DNA of 64,000 nucleotides from Sisyra terminalis (Eukaryota; Arthropoda; Insecta; Neuroptera; Sisyridae). The notes below the pieces were generated by a model. It was given only the letters and a program-made list of their open reading frames with translations. It was not told where the DNA came from and did no database searches. The position numbers and the translations under genes were made by a program. Where the stretch lies: the NCBI GenBank assembly GCA_958496175.1, contig OY292279.1:558001-622000 (forward strand). Direction: 5' to 3'. Of the stretch, positions 1 through 11,096 are shown piece after piece (position 1 is the first letter of the stretch; the number at the start of each line of letters is the position of its first letter).

Positions 1-964
1 ATTTTTGCGGATATCATTGCGGTTATTTTTGCGGATATTATTGCGGTTAATTTTGCGGATATTATTGCGGTTATTTTTGCGGATATCATTGCGGTTATTT
101 TGCGGTGATATTTGCGGTAATTTTTGCGGATATCAATGCGGTTATTTTTGCGGATATCATTGCGGTTATTTTGCGGTGATATTTGCGGTTATTTTTGCGG
201 ATATCATTGCGGTTATTTTTGCGGATATCATTGCGGTTATTTTGCGGTGATATTTGCGGTTATTTTTGCGGATATTATTGCGGTTATTTTTGCGGTTATT
301 TTGCTGTAATATTTGCGGTTTATTTTGCGGATATCATTGCGGTTATTTTTGCGGATATTATTGCGGCTATTTTTGCGGATATCATTGCGGTTATTTTGCG
401 GTAATATTTGCGGTTATTTTTGCGAATATCATTGCGGTTATTTTTGCGGATATTATTGCGGTTATTTTTGCGGATATTATTGCGGTTATTTTTGCGGATA
501 TCATTGCGGTTATTTTGCGGTGATATTTGTGGTTATTTTTGCGGATATCATTGCGGTTATTTTGCGGCAATATTTGCGGTTATTTTTGCGGATATTATGG
601 CGGTTATTTTGCTGTAATATTTGCGGTTATTTTTGCGGATATCATTGCGGTTATTTTGCGGTGATATTTGCGGTTATTTTTGCGGATATCGTTGCGGTTA
701 TTTTGTGGTGATATTTGCGGTTATTTTTGCGGATATCATTGCGGTTATTTTGCGGTAATATTTGCGGTTATTTTTGCGGATATTATTGCGGTTATTTTTG
801 CGGATATCATTGCGGTTATTTAGCGGTGATATTTGCGGTTAATTTTGCGGATATCATTGCGGTTATTTTGCGGTAATATTTGCGGTTATTTTTGCGGATA
901 TCATTGCGGTTATTTTTGCGGATATTATTGCGGTTATTTTTGCGGATATCATTGCGGTTATTTT

Positions 965-988
965 GCTGTAATATTTGCGGTTAATTTT
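965..988 (+). repeat. Marker haplotype GCTG + TTAATTTT
   Basis: Two linked point variants, GCTGTAATATTT (965-976) followed by GCGGTTAATTTT (977-988). The pair recurs through the left arm, for example near 3927, 14355, 14805, 17648, 17935, 19022, 19448, 20657, 21389, 22123, 22906 and 24257. In reverse complement it recurs in the right arm, for example near 43165, 45225, 48585, 49095, 52470, 53865, 56010, 56460, 57310, 59960, 60485, 62450 and 63840. The linkage of two independent changes makes common descent likely across the inversion. Confidence 0.9.
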
Positions 989-1023
989 GCGGATATCATT
1001 GCGGTTATTTTGCGGTAATATTT

Positions 1024-1047
1024 GCGGTTATTTTTGCGGATATCATT
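1024..1047 (+). repeat. Reference A unit (24 bp, Ac form)
   Basis: A typical A unit: 12-mer GCGGTTATTTTT at 1024-1035 and 12-mer GCGGATATCATT at 1036-1047. The second 12-mer contains the palindrome GATATC (an EcoRV site), which the At form (GCGGATATTATT) lacks. Because 24 is a multiple of three and the unit has no stop codon in any GCGG-strand frame, runs of A units stay open in all three frames. They encode the octapeptides LRISLRLF, CGYHCGYF or ADIIAVIF. Confidence 0.95.
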
Positions 1048-1071
1048 GCGGTTATTTTTGCGGATATCATT

Positions 1072-1094
1072 GCGGTTATTTTGCGGTGATATTT
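1072..1094 (+). repeat. Reference B unit (23 bp, Bg form)
   Basis: A typical B unit: 11-mer GCGGTTATTTT at 1072-1082 and 12-mer GCGGTGATATTT at 1083-1094. One T is missing from the T run compared with unit A, so each B shifts the reading frame by one base. The TGA (or TAA in the Ba form, GCGGTAATATTT) is the only regular stop in the array and is in frame in one of three phases. This explains why open frames pass two B units and stop at the third. Confidence 0.95.
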
Positions 1095-1258
1095 GCGGTT
1101 ATTTTTGCGGATATCATTGCGGTTATTTTGCGGTAATATTTGCGGTTATTTTTGCGGATATCATTGCGGTTATTTTTGCGGATATTATTGCGGTTATTTT
1201 TGCGGATATCATTGCGGTTATTTTTGCGGATATCATTGCGGTTATTTTGCGGTGATAT

Positions 1259-3600
1259 TTGCGGTTATTTTTGCGGATATCATTGCGGTTATTTTGCGGT
1301 AATATTTGCGGTTATTTTTGCGGATATTATTGCGGTTATTTTTGCGGATATCATTGCGGTTATTTTTGCGGATATTATTGCGGTTATTTTTGTGGATATC
1401 ATTGCGGTTATTTTTGCGGATATCATTGCGGTTATTTTGCGGTAATATTTGCGGTTATTTTTGCGGATATTATTGCAGTTATTTTTGCGGATATCATTGC
1501 GGTTATTTTGCGGTGATATTTGCGGTTATTTTTGCGGATATAATTGCGGTTATTTTTGCGGATATTATTGCGGTTATTTTTGCGGATATTATTGCGGTTA
1601 TTTTGGCGGATATCATTGCGGTTATTTTGCGGTGATATTTGCGGTTATTTTTGCGGATATTATTGCAGTTATTTTTGCGGATATCATTGCGGTTATTTTG
1701 CGGTGATATTTGCGGTTATTTTTGCGGATATTATTGCAGTTATTTTTGCGGATATCATTGCGGTTATTTTGCGGTGATATTTGCGGTTATTTTTGCGGAT
1801 ATAATTGCGGTTATTTTTGCGGATATTATTGCGGTTATTTTTGCGGATATTATTGCGGTTATTTTGGCGGATATCATTGCGGTTATTTTGCGGTGATATT
1901 TGCGGTTATTTTTGCGGATATCATTGCGGTTATTTTGCGGTGATATTTGGGGTTATTTTTGCGGATATCATTGCGGTTATTTTGCGGTAATATTTGCGGT
2001 TATTTTTGCGGATATCATTGCGGTTATTTTTGCGGATATTATTGCGGTTATTTTTGCGGATATCATTGCGGTTATTTTTGCGGATATCATTGCGGTTATT
2101 TTGCGGTGATATTTGCGGTTATTTTTGCGGATATCATTGCGGTTATTTTGCGGTAATATTTGCGGTTATTTTTGCGGATATTATTGCGGTTATTTTGCTG
2201 TAATATTTGCGGTTATTTTGGCGGATATCATTGCGGTTATTTTGCGGTGATATTTGCGGTTATTTTTGCGGTTATCATTGCGGTTATTTTGCGGTGATAT
2301 TTGCGGTTAATTTTGCGGATATCATTGCGGTTATTTTTGCGGATATTATTGCGGTTATTTTTGCGGATATTATTGCGGTTATTTTTGCGGATATCATTGC
2401 GGTTATTTTGCGGTGATATTTGCGGTTATTTTTGCGGATATCTTTGCGGTTATTTTGCGGTAATATTTGCGGTTATTTTTGCGGATATTATTGCGGTTAT
2501 TTTTGCGGATATCATTGCGGTTATTTTTGCGGATATCAATGCGGTTATTTTGCGGTGATATTTGCGGTTATTTTTGCGGATATCATTGCGGTTATTTTGC
2601 GGTAATATTTGCGGTTATTTTTGCGGATATCATTGCGGTTATTTTGCGGTGATATTTGCGGTTATTTTTGCGGATATCATTGCGGTTATTTTGCGGTAAT
2701 ATTTGCGGTTATTTTTGCGGATATCATTGCGGTTATTTTTGCGGATATCATTGCGGTTATTTTGCGGTGATATTTGCGGTTATTTTTGCGGATATCATTG
2801 CGGTTATTTTTGCGGATATCATTGCGGTTATTTTGCGGTGATATTTTACGGTTATTTTTGCGGATATCATTGCGGTTATTTTTGCGGATATCATTGCGGT
2901 TATTTTGCGGTAATATTGGCGGTTATTTTTGCGGATATCATTGCGGTTATTTTGCGGTAATATTTGCGGTTATTTTTGCGGATATCATTGCGGTTATTTT
3001 TGCGGATATCATTGCGGTTATTTTGCGGTAATATTTATGGTTATTTTTGCGGATATTATTGCGGTTATTTTTGCGGATATTATTGCGGTTATTTTTGCGG
3101 ATATCATTGCGGTTATTTTGCGGTGATATTTGCGGTTATTTTTGCGGATATCATTGCGGTTATTTTGCGGTAATATTTGCGGTTATTTTTGCGGATATCA
3201 TTGCGGTTATTTTTGCGGATATCATTGCGGTTATTTTGCGGTGATATTTGCGGTTATTTTTGCGGATATCATTGCGGTTATTTTGCGGTAAATATTTGCG
3301 GTTATTTTTGCGGATATCATTGCGGTTATTTTTGCGGATATCATTGCGGTTATTTTTGCGGATATCATTGCGGTTATTTTGCGGTGATATTTTGCGGTTA
3401 TTTTTGCGGATATCATTGCGGTTATTTTTGCGGATATCATTGCGGTTATTTTGCGGTAATATTGGCGGTTATTTTTGCGGATATCATTGCGGTTATTTTT
3501 GCGGATATCATTGCGGTTATTTTGCGGTGATATTTTGCGGTTATTTTTGCGGATATCATTGCGGTTATTTTGCGGTAATATTTATGGTTATTTTTGCGGA
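1259..3600 (+). repeat. Duplicated block H1, copy 1
   Basis: This block matches 4458-6705. The offset is 3199 bp up to about 2203 and 3105 bp from about 2301. The change reflects 94 bp (two A-like and two B units) present here at about 2210-2300 and absent from copy 2. Shared rare variants include GTGG at about 1391, GCAG at about 1476, GGCGG forms near 1604 and 1865, TTTGGGG near 1949, and the TTTATGG variants. The copies differ at only a few bases, such as Ba here versus Bg in copy 2 near 2462. Confidence 0.8.
2833..3600 (+). repeat. Variant-rich cassette (TTTATGG / TATTGGCGG)
   Basis: This subregion carries a set of linked unusual variants: B units with an extra T (GCGGTGATATTTT), TAATATTGGCGG, GGTAAATATTTGCGG near 3290, and TAATATTTATGG near 3031 and 3578. 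The first extra-T unit here reads TTTTACGG, where other copies read TTTTGCGG. Cassettes with the same markers recur at about 5.94-6.70, 8.43-9.18, 13.81-14.01, 17.30-17.49, 18.55-18.75 and 22.53-22.66 kb. The TTTATGG variant also appears reversed in the right arm near 47495, 50147, 58359 and 61530. Confidence 0.8.
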
Positions 3601-4457
3601 TATTATTGCGGTTATTTTTGCGGATATTATTGCGGTTATTTTTGCGGATATCATTGCGGTTATTTTGCGGTGATATTTGCGGTTATTTTTGCGGATATCA
3701 TTGCGGTTATTTTGCGGTAATATTTGCGGTTATTTTTGCGGATATCATTGCGGTTATTTTTGCGGATATCATTGCGGTTATTTTGCGGTGATATTTGCGG
3801 TTATTTTTGCGGATATCATTGCGGTTATTTTGCGGTAATATTTGCGGTTATTTTTGCGGATATCATTGCGGTTATTTTTGCGGATATTATTGCGGTTATT
3901 TTTGCGGATATCATTGCGGTTATTTTGCTGTAATATTTGCGGTTAATTTTGCGGATATTATTGCGGTTATTTTTGCGGATATCACTGCGGTTATTTTTGC
4001 GGATATCATTGCGGTTATTTTGCGGTAATATTTGCGGTTATTTTGGCGGATATCATTGCGGTTATTTTGCGGTGATATTTGCGGTTATTTTTGCGGATAT
4101 CATTGCGGTTATTTTTGCGGATATCATTGCGGTTATTTTGCGGTAATATTTGCGGTTATTTTTGCGGATATCATTGCGGTTATTTTTGCGGATATCATTG
4201 CGGTTATTTTGCGGTGATATTTGCGGTTATTTTTGCGGATATCATTGCGGTTATTTTGCGGTAATATTTGCGGTTATTTTTGCGGATATCATTGCGGTAA
4301 TTTTTGCGGATATTATTGCGGTTATTTTTGCGGATATCATTGCGGTTATTTTTGCGGATATCATTGCGGTTATTTTGCGGTAATATTTGCGGTTATTTTT
4401 GCGGATATCATTGCGGTTATTTTTGCGGATATCATTGCGGTTATTTTGCGGTGATAT

Positions 4458-6705
4458 TTGCGGTTATTTTTGCGGATATCATTGCGGTTATTTTGCGGTA
4501 ATATTTGCGGTTATTTTTGCGGATATTATTGCGGTTATTTTTGCGGATATCATTGCGGTTATTTTTGCGGATATTATTGCGGTTATTTTTGTGGATATCA
4601 TTGCGGTTATTTTTGCGGATATCATTGCGGTTATTTTGCGGTAATATTTGCGGTTATTTTTGCGGATATTATTGCAGTTATTTTTGCGGATATCATTGCG
4701 GTTATTTTGCGGTGATATTTGCGGTTATTTTTGCGGATATAATTGCGGTTATTTTTGCGGATATTATTGCGGTTATTTTTGCGGATATTATTGCGGTTAT
4801 TTTGGCGGATATCATTGCGGTTATTTTGCGGTGATATTTGCGGTTATTTTTGCGGATATTATTGCAGTTATTTTTGCGGATATCATTGCGGTTATTTTGC
4901 GGTGATATTTGCGGTTATTTTTGCGGATATTATTGCAGTTATTTTTGCGGATATCATTGCGGTTATTTTGCGGTGATATTTGCGGTTATTTTTGCGGATA
5001 TAATTGCGGTTATTTTTGCGGATATTATTGCGGTTATTTTTGCGGATATTATTGCGGTTATTTTGGCGGATATCATTGCGGTTATTTTGCGGTGATATTT
5101 GCGGTTATTTTTGCGGATATCATTGCGGTTATTTTGCGGTGATATTTGGGGTTATTTTTGCGGATATCATTGCGGTTATTTTGCGGTAATATTTGCGGTT
5201 ATTTTTGCGGATATCATTGCGGTTATTTTTGCGGATATTATTGCGGTTATTTTTGCGGATATCATTGCGGTTATTTTTGCGGATATCATTGCGGTTATTT
5301 TGCGGTGATATTTGCGGTTATTTTTGCGGATATCATTGCGGTTATTTTGCGGTAATATTTGCGGTTATTTTTGCGGATATTATTGCGGTTATTTTGCTGT
5401 AATATTTGCGGTTAATTTTGCGGATATCATTGCGGTTATTTTTGCGGATATTATTGCGGTTATTTTTGCGGATATTATTGCGGTTATTTTTGCGGATATC
5501 ATTGCGGTTATTTTGCGGTGATATTTGCGGTTATTTTTGCGGATATCTTTGCGGTTATTTTGCGGTGATATTTGCGGTTATTTTTGCGGATATTATTGCG
5601 GTTATTTTTGCGGATATCATTGCGGTTATTTTTGCGGATATCAATGCGGTTATTTTGCGGTGATATTTGCGGTTATTTTTGCGGATATCATTGCGGTTAT
5701 TTTGCGGTAATATTTGCGGTTATTTTTGCGGATATCATTGCGGTTATTTTGCGGTGATATTTGCGGTTATTTTTGCGGATATCATTGCGGTTATTTTGCG
5801 GTAATATTTGCGGTTATTTTTGCGGATATCATTGCGGTTATTTTTGCGGATATCATTGCGGTTATTTTGCGGTGATATTTGCGGTTATTTTTGCGGATAT
5901 CATTGCGGTTATTTTTGCGGATATCATTGCGGTTATTTTGCGGTGATATTTTGCGGTTATTTTTGCGGATATCATTGCGGTTATTTTTGCGGATATCATT
6001 GCGGTTATTTTGCGGTAATATTGGCGGTTATTTTTGCGGATATCATTGCGGTTATTTTGCGGTAATATTTGCGGTTATTTTTGCGGATATCATTGCGGTT
6101 ATTTTTGCGGATATCATTGCGGTTATTTTGCGGTAATATTTATGGTTATTTTTGCGGATATTATTGCGGTTATTTTTGCGGATATTATTGCGGTTATTTT
6201 TGCGGATATCATTGCGGTTATTTTGCGGTGATATTTGCGGTTATTTTTGCGGATATCATTGCGGTTATTTTGCGGTAATATTTGCGGTTATTTTTGCGGA
6301 TATCATTGCGGTTATTTTTGCGGATATCATTGCGGTTATTTTGCGGTGATATTTGCGGTTATTTTTGCGGATATCATTGCGGTTATTTTGCGGTAAATAT
6401 TTGCGGTTATTTTTGCGGATATCATTGCGGTTATTTTTGCGGATATCATTGCGGTTATTTTTGCGGATATCATTGCGGTTATTTTGCGGTGATATTTTGC
6501 GGTTATTTTTGCGGATATTATTGCGGTTATTTTTGCGGATATCATTGCGGTTATTTTGCGGTAATATTGGCGGTTATTTTTGCGGATATCATTGCGGTTA
6601 TTTTTGCGGATATCATTGCGGTTATTTTGCGGTGATATTTTGCGGTTATTTTTGCGGATATCATTGCGGTTATTTTGCGGTAATATTTATGGTTATTTTT
6701 GCGGA
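4458..6705 (+). repeat. Duplicated block H1, copy 2
   Basis: This is the second copy of 1259-3600, lacking 94 bp at about 5408. The two copies diverge after the last TTTATGG variant: At units follow in copy 1 and Ac units in copy 2. The right part of this copy is also the beginning of the 2489-bp tandem block H2, so its 3' portion exists at least three times (2.4-3.6, 5.5-6.7 and 8.0-9.2 kb). Confidence 0.8.
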
Positions 6706-7978
6706 TATCATTGCGGTTATTTTTGCGGATATCATTGCGGTTATTTTTGCGGATATCATTGCGGTTATTTTGCGGTGATATTTTGCGGTTATTTTTGCGG
6801 ATATCATTGCGGTTATTTTTGCGGATATCATTGCGGTTATTTTGCGGTTATATTTGCGGTTATTTTTGCGGATATCATTGCGGTTATTTTTGCCGATATT
6901 ATTGCGGTTATTTTTGCGGATATCATGGCGGTTATTTTTGCGGATATCATTGCGGTTATTTTGCGGTGATATTTGCGGTAATTTTTGCGGATATCATTGC
7001 GGTTATTTTTGCGGATATCATTGCGGTTATTTTGCGGTGATATTTGCGGTTATTTTTGCGGATATCATTGCGGTTATTTTGCGGTAATATTTGCGGTTAT
7101 TTTTGCGGATATCATTGCGGTTATTTTCGCGGATATTATTGAGGTTATTTTTGCGGATATCATTGCGGTTATTTTTGCGGATATCATTGCGGTTATTTTG
7201 CGGTAATATTTGCGGTTATTTTGGCGGATATCATTGCGGTTATTTTTGCGGATATTATTGCGGTTATTTTGCTGTAATATTTGCGGTTATTTTGGCGGAT
7301 ATCATTGCGGTTATTTTGCGGTGATATTTGCGGTTATTTTTGCGGATAACATTGCGGTTATTTTGCGGTGATATTTGCGGTTATTTTGGCGGATATCATT
7401 GCGGTTATTTTTGCGGATATTATTGCGGTTATTTTTGCGGATATTATTGCGGTTATTTTTGCGGATATCATTGCGGTTATTTTGCGGTGATATTTGCGGT
7501 TATTTTTGCGGATATCATTGCGGTTATTTTGCGGTGATATTTGCGGTTATTTTTGCGGATATTATTGCGGTTATTTTTGCGGATATCATTGCGGTTATTT
7601 TGGCGGATATCATTGCGGTTATTTTGCGGTGATATTTGCGGTTATTTTTGCGGATATCATTGCGGTTATTTTGCGGTAATATTTGCGGTTATTTTTGCGG
7701 ATATCATTGCGGTTATTTTTGCGGATATTATTGCGGTTATTTTTGCGGATATCATTGCGGTTATTTTGCGGTGATATTTGCGGTTATTCTTGCGGATATC
7801 ATTGCGGTTATTTTGCGGTAATATTTGCGGTTATTTTTGCGGATATCATTGCGGTTATTTTTGCGGATATCATTGCGGTTATTTTGCGGTGATATTTGCG
7901 GTTATTTTTGCGGATATCATTGCGGTTATTTTGCGGTAATAGTTGCGGTTATTTTTGCGGATATCATTGCGGTTATTT
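5490..7978 (+). repeat. Tandem higher-order block H2, copy 1 (2489 bp)
   Basis: Every rare variant in this block recurs 2489 bp downstream. Examples are GATATCTTT at 5543 and 8032, GATATCAATGCGG at 5637 and 8126, TTTATGG at 6136 and 8625, GCCGATATT at 6892 and 9381, TTATTGAGG at 7137 and 9626, and GCGGATAAC at 7344 and 9833. The copies directly abut, so this is a true tandem duplication. I noticed only isolated differences, such as an At versus Ac unit near 6516 and 9005. Confidence 0.88.
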
Positions 7979-10467
7979 TTGCGGATATCATTGCGGTTAT
8001 TTTGCGGTGATATTTGCGGTTATTTTTGCGGATATCTTTGCGGTTATTTTGCGGTGATATTTGCGGTTATTTTTGCGGATATTATTGCGGTTATTTTTGC
8101 GGATATCATTGCGGTTATTTTTGCGGATATCAATGCGGTTATTTTGCGGTGATATTTGCGGTTATTTTTGCGGATATCATTGCGGTTATTTTGCGGTAAT
8201 ATTTGCGGTTATTTTTGCGGATATCATTGCGGTTATTTTGCGGTGATATTTGCGGTTATTTTTGCGGATATCATTGCGGTTATTTTGCGGTAATATTTGC
8301 GGTTATTTTTGCGGATATCATTGCGGTTATTTTTGCGGATATCATTGCGGTTATTTTGCGGTGATATTTGCGGTTATTTTTGCGGATATCATTGCGGTTA
8401 TTTTTGCGGATATCATTGCGGTTATTTTGCGGTGATATTTTGCGGTTATTTTTGCGGATATCATTGCGGTTATTTTTGCGGATATCATTGCGGTTATTTT
8501 GCGGTAATATTGGCGGTTATTTTTGCGGATATCATTGCGGTTATTTTGCGGTAATATTTGCGGTTATTTTTGCGGATATCATTGCGGTTATTTTTGCGGA
8601 TATCATTGCGGTTATTTTGCGGTAATATTTATGGTTATTTTTGCGGATATTATTGCGGTTATTTTTGCGGATATTATTGCGGTTATTTTTGCGGATATCA
8701 TTGCGGTTATTTTGCGGTGATATTTGCGGTTATTTTTGCGGATATCATTGCGGTTATTTTGCGGTAATATTTGCGGTTATTTTTGCGGATATCATTGCGG
8801 TTATTTTTGCGGATATCATTGCGGTTATTTTGCGGTGATATTTGCGGTTATTTTTGCGGATATCATTGCGGTTATTTTGCGGTAAATATTTGCGGTTATT
8901 TTTGCGGATATCATTGCGGTTATTTTTGCGGATATCATTGCGGTTATTTTTGCGGATATCATTGCGGTTATTTTGCGGTGATATTTTGCGGTTATTTTTG
9001 CGGATATCATTGCGGTTATTTTTGCGGATATCATTGCGGTTATTTTGCGGTAATATTGGCGGTTATTTTTGCGGATATCATTGCGGTTATTTTTGCGGAT
9101 ATCATTGCGGTTATTTTGCGGTGATATTTTGCGGTTATTTTTGCGGATATCATTGCGGTTATTTTGCGGTAATATTTATGGTTATTTTTGCGGATATCAT
9201 TGCGGTTATTTTTGCGGATATCATTGCGGTTATTTTTGCGGATATCATTGCGGTTATTTTGCGGTGATATTTTGCGGTTATTTTTGCGGATATCATTGCG
9301 GTTATTTTTGCGGATATCATTGCGGTTATTTTGCGGTTATATTTGCGGTTATTTTTGCGGATATCATTGCGGTTATTTTTGCCGATATTATTGCGGTTAT
9401 TTTTGCGGATATCATGGCGGTTATTTTTGCGGATATCATTGCGGTTATTTTGCGGTGATATTTGCGGTAATTTTTGCGGATATCATTGCGGTTATTTTTG
9501 CGGATATCATTGCGGTTATTTTGCGGTGATATTTGCGGTTATTTTTGCGGATATCATTGCGGTTATTTTGCGGTAATATTTGCGGTTATTTTTGCGGATA
9601 TCATTGCGGTTATTTTCGCGGATATTATTGAGGTTATTTTTGCGGATATCATTGCGGTTATTTTTGCGGATATCATTGCGGTTATTTTGCGGTAATATTT
9701 GCGGTTATTTTGGCGGATATCATTGCGGTTATTTTTGCGGATATTATTGCGGTTATTTTGCTGTAATATTTGCGGTTATTTTGGCGGATATCATTGCGGT
9801 TATTTTGCGGTGATATTTGCGGTTATTTTTGCGGATAACATTGCGGTTATTTTGCGGTGATATTTGCGGTTATTTTGGCGGATATCATTGCGGTTATTTT
9901 TGCGGATATTATTGCGGTTATTTTTGCGGATATTATTGCGGTTATTTTTGCGGATATCATTGCGGTTATTTTGCGGTGATATTTGCGGTTATTTTTGCGG
10001 ATATCATTGCGGTTATTTTGCGGTGATATTTGCGGTTATTTTTGCGGATATTATTGCGGTTATTTTTGCGGATATCATTGCGGTTATTTTGGCGGATATC
10101 ATTGCGGTTATTTTGCGGTGATATTTGCGGTTATTTTTGCGGATATCATTGCGGTTATTTTGCGGTAATATTTGCGGTTATTTTTGCGGATATCATTGCG
10201 GTTATTTTTGCGGATATTATTGCGGTTATTTTTGCGGATATCATTGCGGTTATTTTGCGGTGATATTTGCGGTTATTCTTGCGGATATCATTGCGGTTAT
10301 TTTGCGGTAATATTTGCGGTTATTTTTGCGGATATCATTGCGGTTATTTTTGCGGATATCATTGCGGTTATTTTGCGGTGATATTTGCGGTTATTTTTGC
10401 GGATATCATTGCGGTTATTTTGCGGTAATAGTTGCGGTTATTTTTGCGGATATCATTGCGGTTATTT
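7979..10467 (+). repeat. Tandem higher-order block H2, copy 2 (2489 bp)
   Basis: This is the second tandem copy of 5490-7978. The copies diverge at about 10475, shortly after the TAATAGTTGCGG variant at 10425 (7936 in copy 1). The right part of this copy, from about 9297, also begins the 1800-bp tandem block H3, so the two duplications are nested. Confidence 0.88.
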
Positions 10468-11096
10468 TTGCGGATATTATTGCGGTTATTTTTGCGGATA
10501 TCATTGCGGTTATTTTTGCGGATATCATTGCGGTTAATTTGCGGTGATATTTGCGGTTATTTTTGCGGATATCATTGCGGTTATTTTGCGGTAATATTTG
10601 CGGTTATTTTTGCGGATATTATTGCGGTTATTTTTGCGGACATCATTGCGGTTATTTTTGCGGATATTATTGCGGTTATTTTTGCGGATATCATTGCGGT
10701 TATTTTTGCGAATATCATTGCGGTTATTTTGCGGTAATATTTGCGGTTATTTTTGCGGATATCATTGCGGTTATTTTGCGGTGATATTTGCGGTTATTTT
10801 TGCGGATATTATTGCAGTTATTTTTGCGGATATCATTGCGGTTATTTTGCGGTGATATTTGCGGTTATTTTTGCGGATATAATTGCGGTTATTTTTGCGG
10901 ATATTATTGCGGTTATTTTTGCGGATATTATTGCGGTTATTTTTGCGGATATCATTGCGGTTATTTTGCGGTGATATTTGCGGTTATTTTTGCGGATATC
11001 ATTGCGGTTATTTTGCGGTAATATTTGCGGTTATTTTTGCGGATATCATTGCGGTTATTTTTGCGGATATCATTGCGGTTATTTTGCCGTGATATT
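9297..11096 (+). repeat. Tandem higher-order block H3, copy 1 (1800 bp)
   Basis: The variants of this block recur 1800 bp downstream: GCGGTTATATTT at 9332 and 11132, GCCGATATT at 9381 and 11181, TTATTGAGG at 9626 and 11426, GCGGATAAC at 9833 and 11633, and TAATAGTTGCGG at 10425 and 12225. Private differences include GACATCATT near 10639, and LRIS- versus WRIS-encoding forms (GCGG versus GGCGG) near 10943 and 12744. Confidence 0.88.

Noticed and set aside
3231..3440. Minus-strand frames in the left arm at 3231-3440, 6336-6545 and 8825-9034 as a conserved small gene
   Set aside because: The three copies are conserved because they lie in duplicated blocks. The frame arises from extra-base variants (GCGGTAAATATTT and GCGGTGATATTTT) that alter phase.
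1..4000. Cysteine-, glycine- and tyrosine-rich peptide (CGYFCGYH) as a structural or adhesive protein
   Set aside because: It is one of three equally open phases of the same DNA and is broken at every third B unit.
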